Notes: a model not told the origin generated them from the sequence alone. 64,000 nt of DNA from RDXT01 sp033765305 (GCA_033765305.1 JANRID010000023.1:40969-104968); one strand, 5' to 3'. Positions 49,003 to 58,480 are shown, counted from the first letter of the stretch. Program-made: numbers and translations.

Positions 49003-50430
49003 ATGCGCCACAAGCTGCAAAAATTCGAAGAATTTGTCGGAACGCTGCTGCCACACGAGGTGCAGTACCTGCTCAATATCCAGCAGTTTCAGGATGCGGA
49101 CAACCTGGAGATCCTCCGCCGCATCTACCGCAACTGCCAGCCCCAGGCCCAGCACGAGGCCTTCGACACTGCCGTCGACAAGCGCAAATACTCCAACCTC
49201 AAGCGCTGGATCCAGACCCGCCTCGAAAGCATCGATGTGGACCGCCAGCTCGACTGGCTCATGGAGCAGGAGCGCAGCATCCTGACGGATGCCATCACGC
49301 CCGAAGCCGAAGAGGCCCTGCTGGCCTATCTGGAGCAGTACCAGCCGCCGTATTTCTATTTCCTCAAATGCTACGAGCTGGCCCGCACCTACCGGCAGTA
49401 CCTCATCGTGCGGCTGCGCCACGAGGACCATCAGCGGGTGGAGGCCTTTCTCGACCGCTACCGGCAGACCTACGAGCATACGGTGGCCATCCAGGCCCGG
49501 CTCTACGATGCCACCCGCGAGATCACGGGCCAGTACGCCCACGGCGGCTTCGATACCCGCAACTGGGAGTACCTGCTCCGCCAGCTGGTGTTCGATGCCA
49601 GCCTCGACGGGCAGACGCGTTACCTTGCGGTGATCCAGCTGACGATGCTCTGCATCAATTACCGGGAGTTCGACAAGCTGCGGGAGATCTACGACTATCT
49701 GGAGCAGCAGTTTCTCCAGGGGCAGGGCTACTCGCGGCGGCTGCTGGTCAACTACTACGGCAACCGGCTGATCCTGCACACCAAATTCGGCGAGTGGCAG
49801 GAGGCGGCGCGCTGCGGCTACCTGTCGATCCGGGAGCGCAACACGGAGTACCTGCTGTACCTGACCAATCTGGGCGCGGTGCTGCTGCGGCAGGGCCGCA
49901 AGGCCGAGGCGCTGGCCCTGCTGCAGGGCGGCATCCCGGAGATGCGCCGCAGCAACAACTTCCACAACAAGGCGGGCTTCGTGGCATTCTATGTCAAATG
50001 CCTGCACGACAACGGCCAGGCCGCCCATGCGGAGCGCTATGCCGAGACCTTCCTCCGCTCCTATAAGGACCAGATTCTGAGCCAGCGCTGGCATATTTTC
50101 TTCACCGTGTACCTGCAGGCGCTGCTCCGGCAGGAGAAATACCAGAAAATTCTCTCCCTCTGCCGCAGCTTCAAGCTGCCGGAGCGCGAAAAGGAGTACC
50201 GCCGCCGGGCTGCCTACATGCCGGCCATCAGCTGGTATTTCCGTGTATCGCAGTACAAGGAAGGAAGAATCGGGCTGGAGAAGCTGCGCTCCGTGGTGGA
50301 CCAGGACATGGCGCTGGTGCAGGAAAGCCCGCACAAGCGCGAGCTGGTCCGGGAGCTGCTCGACGAGCTGTTTCACCACGTGCCGCAGGTATTCTCGCAG
50401 CACAAAACCCGCCCCGCAGCGGCTGCCTGA
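49003..50430 (+). CDS. Large alpha-helical protein of unknown function, TPR-like
   Basis: About 475 residues from MRHKLQKFEEFVGTLL, almost entirely helical, without signal peptide or membrane segment. Regularly spaced aromatic and leucine patterns (e.g. EYLLYLTNLGAVLLRQGRKAEALALLQGG) suggest TPR repeats in the C-terminal half. Related proteins occur in Saprospiria without known function. The frame is open 105 codons further upstream, but that part overlaps the acs 3' end. Confidence 0.7.
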   Translation: MRHKLQKFEEFVGTLLPHEVQYLLNIQQFQDADNLEILRRIYRNCQPQAQHEAFDTAVDKRKYSNLKRWIQTRLESIDVDRQLDWLMEQERSILTDAITPEAEEALLAYLEQYQPPYFYFLKCYELARTYRQYLIVRLRHEDHQRVEAFLDRYRQTYEHTVAIQARLYDATREITGQYAHGGFDTRNWEYLLRQLVFDASLDGQTRYLAVIQLTMLCINYREFDKLREIYDYLEQQFLQGQGYSRRLLVNYYGNRLILHTKFGEWQEAARCGYLSIRERNTEYLLYLTNLGAVLLRQGRKAEALALLQGGIPEMRRSNNFHNKAGFVAFYVKCLHDNGQAAHAERYAETFLRSYKDQILSQRWHIFFTVYLQALLRQEKYQKILSLCRSFKLPEREKEYRRRAAYMPAISWYFRVSQYKEGRIGLEKLRSVVDQDMALVQESPHKRELVRELLDELFHHVPQVFSQHKTRPAAAA

Positions 50431-50446
50431 GGCACCCTGCACTTCT

Positions 50447-50483
50447 GCCGCCTGCCGCGCCGGTCTCCGGCGCGGCAGGCGGC
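50447..50483. repeat. Perfect 17-bp-stem hairpin, left copy
   Basis: GCCGCCTGCCGCGCCGG (50447-50463), loop TCT, and its perfect complement (50467-50483). The hairpin and ~20 bases after it recur at 56014-56050. It may terminate the upstream gene, but there is no T-run. The rest of 50484-50744 is AT-richer spacer with no clear promoter match and a TTCATGTGAA palindrome near 50648. Confidence 0.9.
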
Positions 50484-50744
50484 TATGCAAGCTGCGGGTG
50501 CTGCCCGCAGATGTGATAGCAATACTTCGACACAAGGCTGGATTTTTATAGATTGAAATAGTGTTTAGTATACTTGATGCATAACATAAGTCATCGTTAA
50601 ATTATTCCCGAAACTTTTTTATGCCAGAAAAAGATAGTAGATAGCGTTCATGTGAACCACGCCTGCGCATGCCGCGCATCGAAGCCCCGAAGGCCGAAAC
50701 TGCCTGCCTGAAGCCCTGCTCAGCCTGTCTACAGTCCCCGTTCC

Positions 50745-51533
50745 ATGAAGCCCTATCTGCTCCTTCTCCCCGCCCTGCTCCTGCTCGCCGCCTGCAAGCC
50801 CTGCGACGATCCGGCCAATCCGGAGTGCAAAAACTATGATCCGTGCTGGGATAGAACCGAAACCGATGCAGACTTTTCACTTCTGGGGATATTCCCTTTC
50901 CCCACTTATGGTCAAGAAGATAGCTCTATATACGTTGATCTGAACCGGATACTTAACCCTCAGCGTGTGACCTTCCGTGCCCACCAGACGTTCGAGTCAT
51001 ACCGGTGGATCGTCGGCAGTCATAACCAGGTGATCACCGAGCCGGAGTTTAGCCTGCTGTTTGTGGGAGCGAATATCAACGGTCCCCTTACCGTTACGCT
51101 GGTCGGGACCCGTACCCCAGACAGTCTCTGCTTCCCGCACGACGACGGGATAGATACCGTAAGCCGGACGTTTGAAATTATCCCGCTGGAGGAGGCCCGG
51201 GTTCTAGGCCGGTTTGAAGGGCACGAACTGCACAATCCCCAGAGGCGGTTCACGGTGGAGATTTCCCTCGATATTGAGTTTCAGGATAATTACACCGTGA
51301 AAAATCTGCCTGAAGGATGCCCCTATGAATCATCTGCACTTTCCTTTACAGATGAGGTGTTCGCTTCGTATTACAGAGGAAATACTTGCGGCGAGCATCA
51401 GATGATTGGACGTGCCTACGCTGAAGGAGACAGCATTCGGATTGAATACTTGCTGCATCCGCGGAAGCCCAATGGATTTTTTGATACCGACACAGCTTTC
51501 GCCCGTGTTTTCATCGGCAAAAAAATAAACTGA
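50745..51533 (+). CDS. Lipoprotein, paralogue 1 of a three-gene family
   Basis: Signal peptide with lipobox LAAC, then the shared signature ACKPCDDPANPEC and NYDPC. About 262 residues, mainly beta-strand in pattern, with a second conserved point CFPHDDGIDTVSR near residue 130 also present in the two downstream paralogues. The middle part is AT-richer than the N-terminal part. No known family; probably surface- or periplasm-anchored. First gene of a compact cluster. Confidence 0.75.
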   Translation: MKPYLLLLPALLLLAACKPCDDPANPECKNYDPCWDRTETDADFSLLGIFPFPTYGQEDSSIYVDLNRILNPQRVTFRAHQTFESYRWIVGSHNQVITEPEFSLLFVGANINGPLTVTLVGTRTPDSLCFPHDDGIDTVSRTFEIIPLEEARVLGRFEGHELHNPQRRFTVEISLDIEFQDNYTVKNLPEGCPYESSALSFTDEVFASYYRGNTCGEHQMIGRAYAEGDSIRIEYLLHPRKPNGFFDTDTAFARVFIGKKIN

Positions 51534-51534
51534 C

Positions 51535-51753
51535 ATGAAGTATTTGGGTATAATTTTCTGGCTGGCTTTTGTATCAGGGGCCTTTCAGGTGACTGCGCAG
51601 GCCGCCGGGGGCGTGGAGCTCTCCGACATGACCCTCCGCCAGATGGAAAAGATCGAAGAGCTGTACCTGCATGTGATCGGGCTGAACCGCCGCATCGGGG
51701 AGCTGGAAGCTGAAAATACCCGCCTGAAATCGGCTGAAACGCCCAACAAATAA
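51535..51753 (+). CDS. Small exported coiled-coil protein (72 aa)
   Basis: A signal peptide (MKYLGIIFWLAFVSGAFQVTAQA) followed by a leucine-zipper-like helix (MEKIEELYLHVIGLNRRIGELEAENTRL, heptad-compatible). The gene starts 1 base after the preceding stop and ends 4 bases before the next gene, so it is translationally coupled. The C-terminal S74-type protein at the end of the window ends in a similar helix, but I see no other relation. Confidence 0.7.
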   Translation: MKYLGIIFWLAFVSGAFQVTAQAAGGVELSDMTLRQMEKIEELYLHVIGLNRRIGELEAENTRLKSAETPNK

Positions 51754-51757
51754 TCCC

Positions 51758-52630
51758 ATGAAAAACCATCTGATCTGCCTCCCGGTCCTGGCCCTGCTGG
51801 CCTGGGGAGGATGCAAGCCCTGCGACGATCCGGCCAATCCGGAGTGCCGGAACTACGATCCCTGCTATGTGCAGGGGGCGGTGTCGGCAGAGTTTACGAT
51901 GGAAGAAGCGCGTAACTTCTGGCCGGAGCGGCTGCCCATTTTCCGAAGTGTGTCGGCCAGCAATTGGGTTGTGCTCCGGGCCGTCCAGGAGCTCGACAGC
52001 TACGAGTGGCAGGTCGGGACCGAGCCTGCCCCCCGCACCGGGCGGGAGATCGCGGTCTCCTTCGGCTGGGTCGCCTACGGACGGGTGCCCATCCGGCTGA
52101 TTGCCAGGGGGGCTCCCAACCTCGCCTGCGATCCTGATGACGACGGCATAGATACCGTAACCCGGGAGATCATGGTGCTGGACCGGGAAGAGTCGCCGAT
52201 CAGCGGGCGCTTCCGCGGGCGGCACACCCACCTCCCCGCCGAGCCGGACTTTGAGGTAGAGATCCGGCTGCGGGGGCCGATCCCCTACATGGACTCGGTT
52301 CCTGTTCCGGCATTTGTCTTTCCGGAATACTATATCATGAATCTGCCCAACAAAACCCCGCATATCCCGGACAACGTAACCTTCACCCGCGAGCAGCTCT
52401 ACAGCAACTTTGGGCCGCTCGGCGCCCTGGAAGGCGGAGAGGGATTCTTTTTCCCTTTCTCTCCTTGGATTGGTTCCTACAGTTTTTACCCCAGAGGAAT
52501 GGGCAGGCTTTCCCGCAGCTACGACACGCTGGTGATCCGCTACACGATCTACGACTCCGCGCTGTATCTGGCTACCCCTCAGCAATTGGTCCGCACAGAC
52601 ACCCTTACCTTTATCGGAATCAGACAATGA
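51758..52630 (+). CDS. Lipoprotein, paralogue 2
   Basis: Lipobox WGGC, then GCKPCDDPANPEC and NYDPC. It shares CDPDDDGIDTVTR with paralogue 1. 290 residues, no known domain. Overlaps the next paralogue by ATGA (52627-52630). Confidence 0.75.
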   Translation: MKNHLICLPVLALLAWGGCKPCDDPANPECRNYDPCYVQGAVSAEFTMEEARNFWPERLPIFRSVSASNWVVLRAVQELDSYEWQVGTEPAPRTGREIAVSFGWVAYGRVPIRLIARGAPNLACDPDDDGIDTVTREIMVLDREESPISGRFRGRHTHLPAEPDFEVEIRLRGPIPYMDSVPVPAFVFPEYYIMNLPNKTPHIPDNVTFTREQLYSNFGPLGALEGGEGFFFPFSPWIGSYSFYPRGMGRLSRSYDTLVIRYTIYDSALYLATPQQLVRTDTLTFIGIRQ

Positions 52631-53436
52631 AAGCCCGCCTCATCCTCCCGGCTTTTGCAGCCGCATCGCTGCTGCTCGCCGCCTGCAAGCCCTGCGACGA
52701 CCCGGCCAACCCGGAGTGCCCGAATTACTGCGCGGACGAGACCAATCCGAAATGCCCGAATTATGATCCCTGTACAGCGGAGACCCCAGTGAGTGCGGAC
52801 TTCAGGATTATTGAGAATGGGAGTTGGGGGTCGTTGCAGCTCTTTGATACGGTGTATTACGACACGGTGCGCTCGACCAACCTCATCAGCGAGGCGCTGC
52901 ACGTTCATGATGACTGGACCTACACCTGGTATATCGGATCGGAGACCTATGAAGGGGCGCTATGCGGCCTGGATTATTCCCCTGCGCCCAAAGGCATACC
53001 GGTCGGCATCACCCTCGTCGTCGAAGGGCCTCCCAATACGGCCTGTTTTCCCGATGATGATGGGCGCGATACCATGACCCGGCAGGTGGTGTTTACAAGC
53101 AATTCATTTTTTACATCACTTTTTCATGGCCACCTCAATGGAAATTTGGAAGATACAATTACCCTAGGATTTCGCCTTCACCCAACCAATCCTTTGTTAA
53201 CAGCCCTTTACAACTTCAAGCGCGGCTGTTCGCAAGAATATTGGAATAAAGCCTCGACCTCCCGGTCATTGATATTCAATACAGGAAGTTCTGCCAAATG
53301 CGATTACCCCACCGGAAAGATGGTACGCGACCCGGAAAAGACCGGCGATTTCGAGCGGGTGCGCTGCGAATACACCCTGACCCCCTCTGGAAGTGCTCCT
53401 ATTCCTATGGTCTTTGAAGGGCGGCGTGTGAAATGA
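52627..53436 (+). CDS. Lipoprotein, paralogue 3
   Basis: Lipobox LAAC and ACKPCDDPANPEC, here followed by an extra short Cys repeat (NYCADETNPKCPNYDPC). CFPDDDGRDTMTR corresponds to the shared second motif. 269 residues. The ATG overlaps the previous stop, so I start at 52627 rather than at the longer frame. The last third (about 53090-53320) is visibly AT-richer. Confidence 0.75.
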   Translation: MKARLILPAFAAASLLLAACKPCDDPANPECPNYCADETNPKCPNYDPCTAETPVSADFRIIENGSWGSLQLFDTVYYDTVRSTNLISEALHVHDDWTYTWYIGSETYEGALCGLDYSPAPKGIPVGITLVVEGPPNTACFPDDDGRDTMTRQVVFTSNSFFTSLFHGHLNGNLEDTITLGFRLHPTNPLLTALYNFKRGCSQEYWNKASTSRSLIFNTGSSAKCDYPTGKMVRDPEKTGDFERVRCEYTLTPSGSAPIPMVFEGRRVK

Positions 53437-53522
53437 AGCCTTAGTTCCTGAACGATTTGAATGTGTTTGTTTTTCCTCCCTTTCCTCCTGAAAGCGAGGT
53501 CATCCTTCTACATCTCCATTGT

Positions 53523-53722
53523 ATGAAACGATATATTCTTCTCAGCTGCTGTTGGGTTGCAGGCCTGTTGCTGCTCCGGGGACAGAGCAGCAATCCCTGC
53601 CCCGACTCGGTCGGCATCTCGACCGACCCCCGGCCTGGCAAGGGCTACAATAATGAGCGCCCCGCGCTGAAGAACACCTTCGACTGGTTCAGCAACAGCT
53701 CTCTGGCTCCGGTCAAACTATG
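53523..53722 (+). pseudogene. N-terminal part of a frameshifted T9SS protein
   Basis: This frame begins MKRYILLSCCWVAGLLLLRGQ, a signal peptide, and continues to about APVKL before running out of frame (stop at 53843). The 758-residue frame that starts at 53720 has a T9SS C-terminus but no signal peptide, and continues the protein after a one-base shift near 53718-53723. Either the gene is broken or the assembly has an indel here. Confidence 0.7.
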
Positions 53723-55996
53723 TATGGGCCGTACGCGAGCCAGACCGCCTTTTCCAATCCGTTTTACAGCAACAATTCCGACCTCAACTACCTGGCCTTT
53801 GGTGCCAACAGCGACTTTTATCCGGAAGATGGTTGGGAGCTGATCCAGTGGGGCTTCGGCAGGATGCTCAATGGCAGCACGGAGTTCAACGCTTCGGGGC
53901 ACCAGCGCTCAGTTCCGGTACTGATTCTGTACAACCGGCACACAGGGATGCTGCATGTGTTTGGTGCCTACAATGATTTTACCTCGCAGGTGTTTCAGGT
54001 CGAGTTGCGCTTCACTGCTGGGGAAGACTTTCCTGACCCTGACCCCAACCGCCCTACCTACAAGCCAGCGGGCATGTTAGGCTATGCCAATCCCATTGCC
54101 CAGCCGCTGGGTCAGCCTACTACGGTTTCTGAAGTTTTGAGTCGTTCGCCTTTCCCTAACGACCCGATCAAGTTTGTCCATGCGGCCTTTCCGATCGCTT
54201 ACGACCCCTGCGTGTGCCAGAACGATGCTGCCTTCCGGGTGTACTTCCGGCCGATCACCAGTATGGACATCAATCTGTACGGAAGACTGGCCGCAACCTC
54301 CTACAGCCCGGCAGAGTACTACAACGGCGGAACTGCACAGTTTGAGGATTTTCTGAATGCAGTTTACACAGACGGCAGTAATAACATTGTAGCTGGAACC
54401 CAGGTCTATCAGGATGCCTCCAAGATGTTCGACGACCTGCAGGCTGAGATGCAGGCGACAGGGAAATTTGATATTCTTGAAGCTATGAACGTAATGAAAG
54501 CATATTTAGAACTCGGCGCTGAGATACTCGATCCTATCACAATCGATCTGGGAGTTTTAAAACTGAAGGCAAACTATTCGGTGAAAGTTATGGCCAAGGC
54601 GGTGAGTTTCGCCCAGTCAGTCATCAAATTCAAAAAATCAGGCGAGCCGCCCAAGCCTTCGCTTGCGCTCCCGGCCATTACACGGGGTGAGATTACGATG
54701 AGCGGAGAGATTAACTCCAGCTCCAACCCTCAGCATGCGACCGAATTTGCTGTGCCCGGCAGCAAAAATTCATGGAGCCTGCCTGAAGCCAACTACACCC
54801 AGCAGCCCTATTATCCGCTCTACAACGAGGAACTGGGCGTATTTGCGCTGCTCGAAACGCCAGTGGTCAACCGCTATGTCAACGCATCCATGCAGGTGAC
54901 CTCGACGCCCTGTGAAGCGTATGGCGTCCCGTCTCCAACGGAGACCGAAACCCATACCCATTATGCTGCCTCCTATCGCCTGGCAGCTCCGCTGAAATAT
55001 GCCATCAATCCTGCCGCCCGCATGGATCTGGCCAACAGCGATATTTCGGCGGCGCTGATGATCAGAAGCAAGCATTCGCCGGATTTTACAAGTATGTCAG
55101 GCGTTTTCTCCACCACGAATGTTACCTTTGGAAACCTTGAAGAAGGAGCAGACGAAGGGGTGTACTATACGCCGTTCTTGCCTGTGGAATGCCTGGAGAA
55201 CCTGACGAGCTACCTGACGCGCGACAATATCTCCTGCTGGACTCCCTACTCCGTGAGCCCGGACACCATATTTTTGGTATTTGCCAATACCTATCTGTCT
55301 TCCACCCGGGGCCGCGACGGATATCCAATTTTATCGCAGCAAATCCTGACTTTTCCCGTCGTAATCCAGGATGTTTCCAGCCCGTTGCCTGTGTCGCCTT
55401 CTATTCCGTTCGATGTAACTGTCAGCGGCACGGTCAGTACCGATGTGAAGGCATGGCGGAAGATCACAATCAATGGCAATATCACTGTCAGCAGCCTTCG
55501 GACCTTTACAGCAGGTGAAAGTATTGTCATCAGTCCTGATGTGCTCATACCCGCCGACGTCCTGCTGCAGACCGGTGTCCAGCCTATCGCCTGTGCCGCA
55601 CCCAACCTGCCCTACACGCCCGCGCAGCTGCAAACCTACTGCACAAGCACGAAATACAAAGCCAATCAGCTGTCGCAGAAAGGGCTGGAGTATGCCGCTC
55701 ATGATCGTTCGGATCCGGCGCCGCAGCCGCTTCCCGCACAGATCCCCCTCGCCGCCCGCCCCAACCCATTCAGCGATGCAATCACGTTTTCCTTTAGCCT
55801 GGAGCAGGAGGATCAGGTATCGCTGCGCGTGCTGGACCTCGCAGGCCGCACGGTGGCGCTGCTGGCTGAAGGCGAGCGCATGGATGCAGGCACGCAGGAC
55901 CTGACCCTGCCCGGCAGCGGCCTGGCGCCGGGCATCTACCTGGCCGTGCTGGAGACCAGCCGGGGCCGGCAGACGCTGCGCGTCGTGAAGCAGTAG
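53720..55996 (+). CDS. Large secreted T9SS protein (body, out of frame with its signal peptide)
   Basis: 758 residues. Central region without known domain (YGPYASQTAFSNPFY onward). Around residues 590-650 lies a repetitive strand segment (VTVSGTVSTDVKAWRKITINGNITVSS) like those preceding sorting domains. The last ~85 residues are a T9SS type A sorting domain (RPNPFSDAITFSF, LRVLDLAGRTVALL, LAPGIYLAVLET). Without the signal peptide at 53523 it could not be secreted, so the true gene is probably 53523-55996 with one indel. It closes the lipoprotein cluster and is followed by the second hairpin copy. Confidence 0.75.
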   Translation: MYGPYASQTAFSNPFYSNNSDLNYLAFGANSDFYPEDGWELIQWGFGRMLNGSTEFNASGHQRSVPVLILYNRHTGMLHVFGAYNDFTSQVFQVELRFTAGEDFPDPDPNRPTYKPAGMLGYANPIAQPLGQPTTVSEVLSRSPFPNDPIKFVHAAFPIAYDPCVCQNDAAFRVYFRPITSMDINLYGRLAATSYSPAEYYNGGTAQFEDFLNAVYTDGSNNIVAGTQVYQDASKMFDDLQAEMQATGKFDILEAMNVMKAYLELGAEILDPITIDLGVLKLKANYSVKVMAKAVSFAQSVIKFKKSGEPPKPSLALPAITRGEITMSGEINSSSNPQHATEFAVPGSKNSWSLPEANYTQQPYYPLYNEELGVFALLETPVVNRYVNASMQVTSTPCEAYGVPSPTETETHTHYAASYRLAAPLKYAINPAARMDLANSDISAALMIRSKHSPDFTSMSGVFSTTNVTFGNLEEGADEGVYYTPFLPVECLENLTSYLTRDNISCWTPYSVSPDTIFLVFANTYLSSTRGRDGYPILSQQILTFPVVIQDVSSPLPVSPSIPFDVTVSGTVSTDVKAWRKITINGNITVSSLRTFTAGESIVISPDVLIPADVLLQTGVQPIACAAPNLPYTPAQLQTYCTSTKYKANQLSQKGLEYAAHDRSDPAPQPLPAQIPLAARPNPFSDAITFSFSLEQEDQVSLRVLDLAGRTVALLAEGERMDAGTQDLTLPGSGLAPGIYLAVLETSRGRQTLRVVKQ

Positions 55997-56013
55997 CGGG
56001 CCCTGCCACCCCT

Positions 56014-56050
56014 GCCGCCTGCCGCGCCGGCCTCCGGCGCGGCAGGCGGC
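56014..56050. repeat. Perfect 17-bp-stem hairpin, right copy
   Basis: Same stem as 50447-50483 (loop CCT instead of TCT), followed by the same AAGCTGCGGGTGCTG stretch. The two copies bracket 50.5-56.0 kb in direct orientation. Confidence 0.9.
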
Positions 56051-56107
56051 TATTGAAGCTGCGGGTGCTGGCGCCAGCTTCCCGCAGCAGCGTATCCTGC
56101 GGCATCG

Positions 56108-56115
56108 TATCTTTG
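56108..56115 (+). promoter_or_regulatory. -7 box for the subtilase gene
   Basis: TATCTTTG, exact TAnnTTTG, 15 bases before the ATG at 56131. Confidence 0.6.
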
Positions 56116-56130
56116 TCTCAAACCTTTCCC

Positions 56131-57795
56131 ATGATGCGCAGCCCCGCAGCGGCATTTGCCCTCGCTATCTGGATGCTCGGCTCCGGCATCCTCACCGCCC
56201 AGCCCAGAAGCTGGATCTTCTTCACGGACCAGGGTGACCGGCCCGGCGTCCCGGCCCTTTCGGAGGCTGCGCTGGCGCGCCGCGCGCGCGCCGGCCTGCA
56301 GCCCGGCCCCACCGACCGGCCCCTCGCCGCACCCTATCTCGACAGCCTGCGCGCCCTCGGCATCCAGCCGCACCGCCAGTCCCGCTGGTTCAATGCCGTC
56401 AGCGCGGCGCTGACGCCGGAGCAGGCCCTGCGCGTGCAGGCCCTGCCCTTTGTGCGCAGCGTGGAGCCGGTCCGGGGCTATGGCTCGGCTGCCGGCGCCG
56501 AGGGCGAATGCCCCGACGGCAGCCCCGACGACGCCTACTGGCGCCAGCTGCAGATGATCGGCGCCGATGTGCTCCACCGCAACGGCTACACCGGCCGCGG
56601 CGTGCGTGTCGCTGTCTTCGACAATGGCTTCGTGAAGGTCGATTCGCTGGCTGCCTTCCGCCACCTCTTCGAGGAAGGCCGCATCCTGGCCACCCGCGAC
56701 TACGTGAGCAGCCAGGAAAGCGTCTTCGACCCCTGCATCCACTGCCGGCACGGCAGCCAGGTATTTTCCATCCTCGCCGCCAACTGGCCCGGACGGCTCA
56801 CCGGCGCCGCGCCGGGCGCCTCCTTCATCCTGCTGCGCACCGAAAACGACAGCTCCGAAACCCGCCAGGAAGAGGACAACTGGGTAGCCGCCGCCGAATT
56901 TGCCGACAGCCTCGGCGCCGACATCTTTTCTACCTCGCTGGGCTACCTGAGCTTCGACAACGGCGACCCCGGCTACAGCCGCAGCGATCTCGACGGCCAG
57001 ACCGCCCTGATCACCCGCGCCGCCGATCTGGCTGCCGCCAAGGGCATCCTCGTGGTCAACAGCGCCGGAAACGAGGGCACCCGCGGACTGGTCGCGCCGG
57101 CGGACGGCGATTCGGTGCTGGCCATCGGCGCAGTGGATGCCTGCGGCGAGCTGGCAGCCTTCAGCTCGCGCGGCCCTGCAGCAGACGGGCGCATCAAGCC
57201 CGATCTGGCGGCGATGGGCGAACAGACGTTTTTCGTGGGGATCGACGGCACCGTGCGCCGCGGCAACGGCACCTCGTATGCCTGCCCGCTCATCTCGGGG
57301 CTGGCAGCCTGCCTCAAGCAGGCCCATCCCCAGGCCACCGCCTGGCAGCTCGCCGAGGCGCTGCGCCGATCCGCCGACCGCTTCACCTCGCCCGGCAACA
57401 GCTACGGATACGGCATTCCGGACGGTGCCCGGGCATTCCGCCTGCTGGCCGGGCGCGATCCGGCCATTCCCGGCCTGCCGGAGCCGCCCGCAGCGGCAGC
57501 CCGCTTCGATCCGGAAGCCGGCTTTCTGGAGCCCTTCGCGCAGGATGCCGTGCTCATCTTCCCCAATCCGGCGCCGGGCAGCTTCCGGGTGCTCCTGCCG
57601 CCCGGCGAGGCCGGCGGATTCGGGATCCGGGTCGTGGACCTGCTGGGACGGACCGTGGACGCGCAGCAGATCCCCGAAGGCCGCGGATACCACGTGCGCC
57701 TGACAGGCCCCTTCCGCCCGGGCCTGTATGCTGTGCAGGTGCTGGAGCCGGAAAGCGGCGCCCTCCGCTACCAGGCCAAGGTCATGGTGGAATGA
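56131..57795 (+). CDS. Secreted S8 subtilisin-like protease with T9SS sorting domain
   Basis: A signal peptide (MMRSPAAAFALAIWMLGSG) leads into a ~95-residue propeptide-like region and then the S8 catalytic domain, with Asp in VAVFDNGF, His in CRHGSQVFS and Ser in GNGTSYACPL, plus SAGNEG for the oxyanion region. The C-terminal ~80 residues are a T9SS domain (IFPNPAPGSFRVLL, VVDLLGRTVD, RPGLYAVQV). About 554 residues. The frame is open 26 codons upstream, but the promoter box lies there, so 56131 (or 56134) is the start. Likely surface-exposed or released protease. Confidence 0.93.
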   Translation: MMRSPAAAFALAIWMLGSGILTAQPRSWIFFTDQGDRPGVPALSEAALARRARAGLQPGPTDRPLAAPYLDSLRALGIQPHRQSRWFNAVSAALTPEQALRVQALPFVRSVEPVRGYGSAAGAEGECPDGSPDDAYWRQLQMIGADVLHRNGYTGRGVRVAVFDNGFVKVDSLAAFRHLFEEGRILATRDYVSSQESVFDPCIHCRHGSQVFSILAANWPGRLTGAAPGASFILLRTENDSSETRQEEDNWVAAAEFADSLGADIFSTSLGYLSFDNGDPGYSRSDLDGQTALITRAADLAAAKGILVVNSAGNEGTRGLVAPADGDSVLAIGAVDACGELAAFSSRGPAADGRIKPDLAAMGEQTFFVGIDGTVRRGNGTSYACPLISGLAACLKQAHPQATAWQLAEALRRSADRFTSPGNSYGYGIPDGARAFRLLAGRDPAIPGLPEPPAAAARFDPEAGFLEPFAQDAVLIFPNPAPGSFRVLLPPGEAGGFGIRVVDLLGRTVDAQQIPEGRGYHVRLTGPFRPGLYAVQVLEPESGALRYQAKVMVE

Positions 57796-57829
57796 AGGCG
57801 CAGCCGTTGCAATTGTAGCAGGCAGGCCC

Positions 57830-57852
57830 TATATTTGCCTAACGACTGTTAG
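57830..57852 (+). promoter_or_regulatory. Promoter box and operator-like palindrome of the TetR gene
   Basis: TATATTTG (57830-57837) followed at once by CTAAC-GACT-GTTAG (57839-57852), an inverted repeat over the expected transcription start. This fits autorepression by the TetR-type protein encoded 13 bases downstream. Confidence 0.65.
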
Positions 57853-57864
57853 TAAGCCCGGTTC

Positions 57865-58458
57865 ATGCTGCCTGTACCCGACGAAGCGCTCAGCACCCGC
57901 AAACTTGAAATTCTGGCCGAGGCGCGCAAGCTCTTCAGCCGCAAGGGATACGAAGCCGCCTCGATGCGGGATCTGGCCGAGGCGCTGGGCATCAAGCCGG
58001 CCAGCCTGTACAGCCACTACGACTCGAAAGAGGAGATTCTCTGGGAAATCGCCCAGCGCTGCGCGCACGAGTTTCACGAGGCGGTCCTGCCCGCAGCGGC
58101 CGGGTCTGAGCCGCCTGCGGAGCGCCTGGACCGCATGATCCGCGCCCACATCGAGGTGGTGATCCGGAATCAGGACGCATCGGTGATCTTTTTCCGGGAA
58201 TGGCGGCATCTGCACGAGCCGCACCGCAGCGAATACGCCGCCAGCATCGCCGCTTACGAGCAGGCCTTCGAGTCGGTGCTGCGGGAAGGCATGGGGGCGG
58301 GCATCTTCCGCCCGGCGCCGCTGCGCCTGAACACGCACATGCTCCTCTCGTCGCTCAACTGGGTCCACCGCTGGTACCGGCCGGACGGCGCCATGCAGGT
58401 GCCGGAGATCCAGGACCATCTGTCGAAACTTTTGCTCAACGGTTTACGAATACCCTGA
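57865..58458 (+). CDS. TetR family transcriptional regulator
   Basis: The N-terminal helix-turn-helix (about residues 10-55) reads RKLEILAEARKLFSRKGYEAASMRDLAEALGIKPASLYSHYDSKEEIL, close to the TetR consensus. The ligand domain is about 140 residues. It leads the phenylacetate gene region, and TetR-type PaaR repressors responding to phenylacetyl-CoA control paa genes in many bacteria, so a PaaR role is a reasonable inference. The palindrome in its own promoter supports autoregulation. Confidence 0.88.
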   Translation: MLPVPDEALSTRKLEILAEARKLFSRKGYEAASMRDLAEALGIKPASLYSHYDSKEEILWEIAQRCAHEFHEAVLPAAAGSEPPAERLDRMIRAHIEVVIRNQDASVIFFREWRHLHEPHRSEYAASIAAYEQAFESVLREGMGAGIFRPAPLRLNTHMLLSSLNWVHRWYRPDGAMQVPEIQDHLSKLLLNGLRIP

Positions 58459-58480
58459 ATCCACCGTCAACGCATCCGCT

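Noticed and set aside
53700..53730. Programmed -1 frameshift joining signal peptide and T9SS protein
   Set aside because: No X XXY YYZ slippery site or strong downstream structure; a simple indel explains it better.
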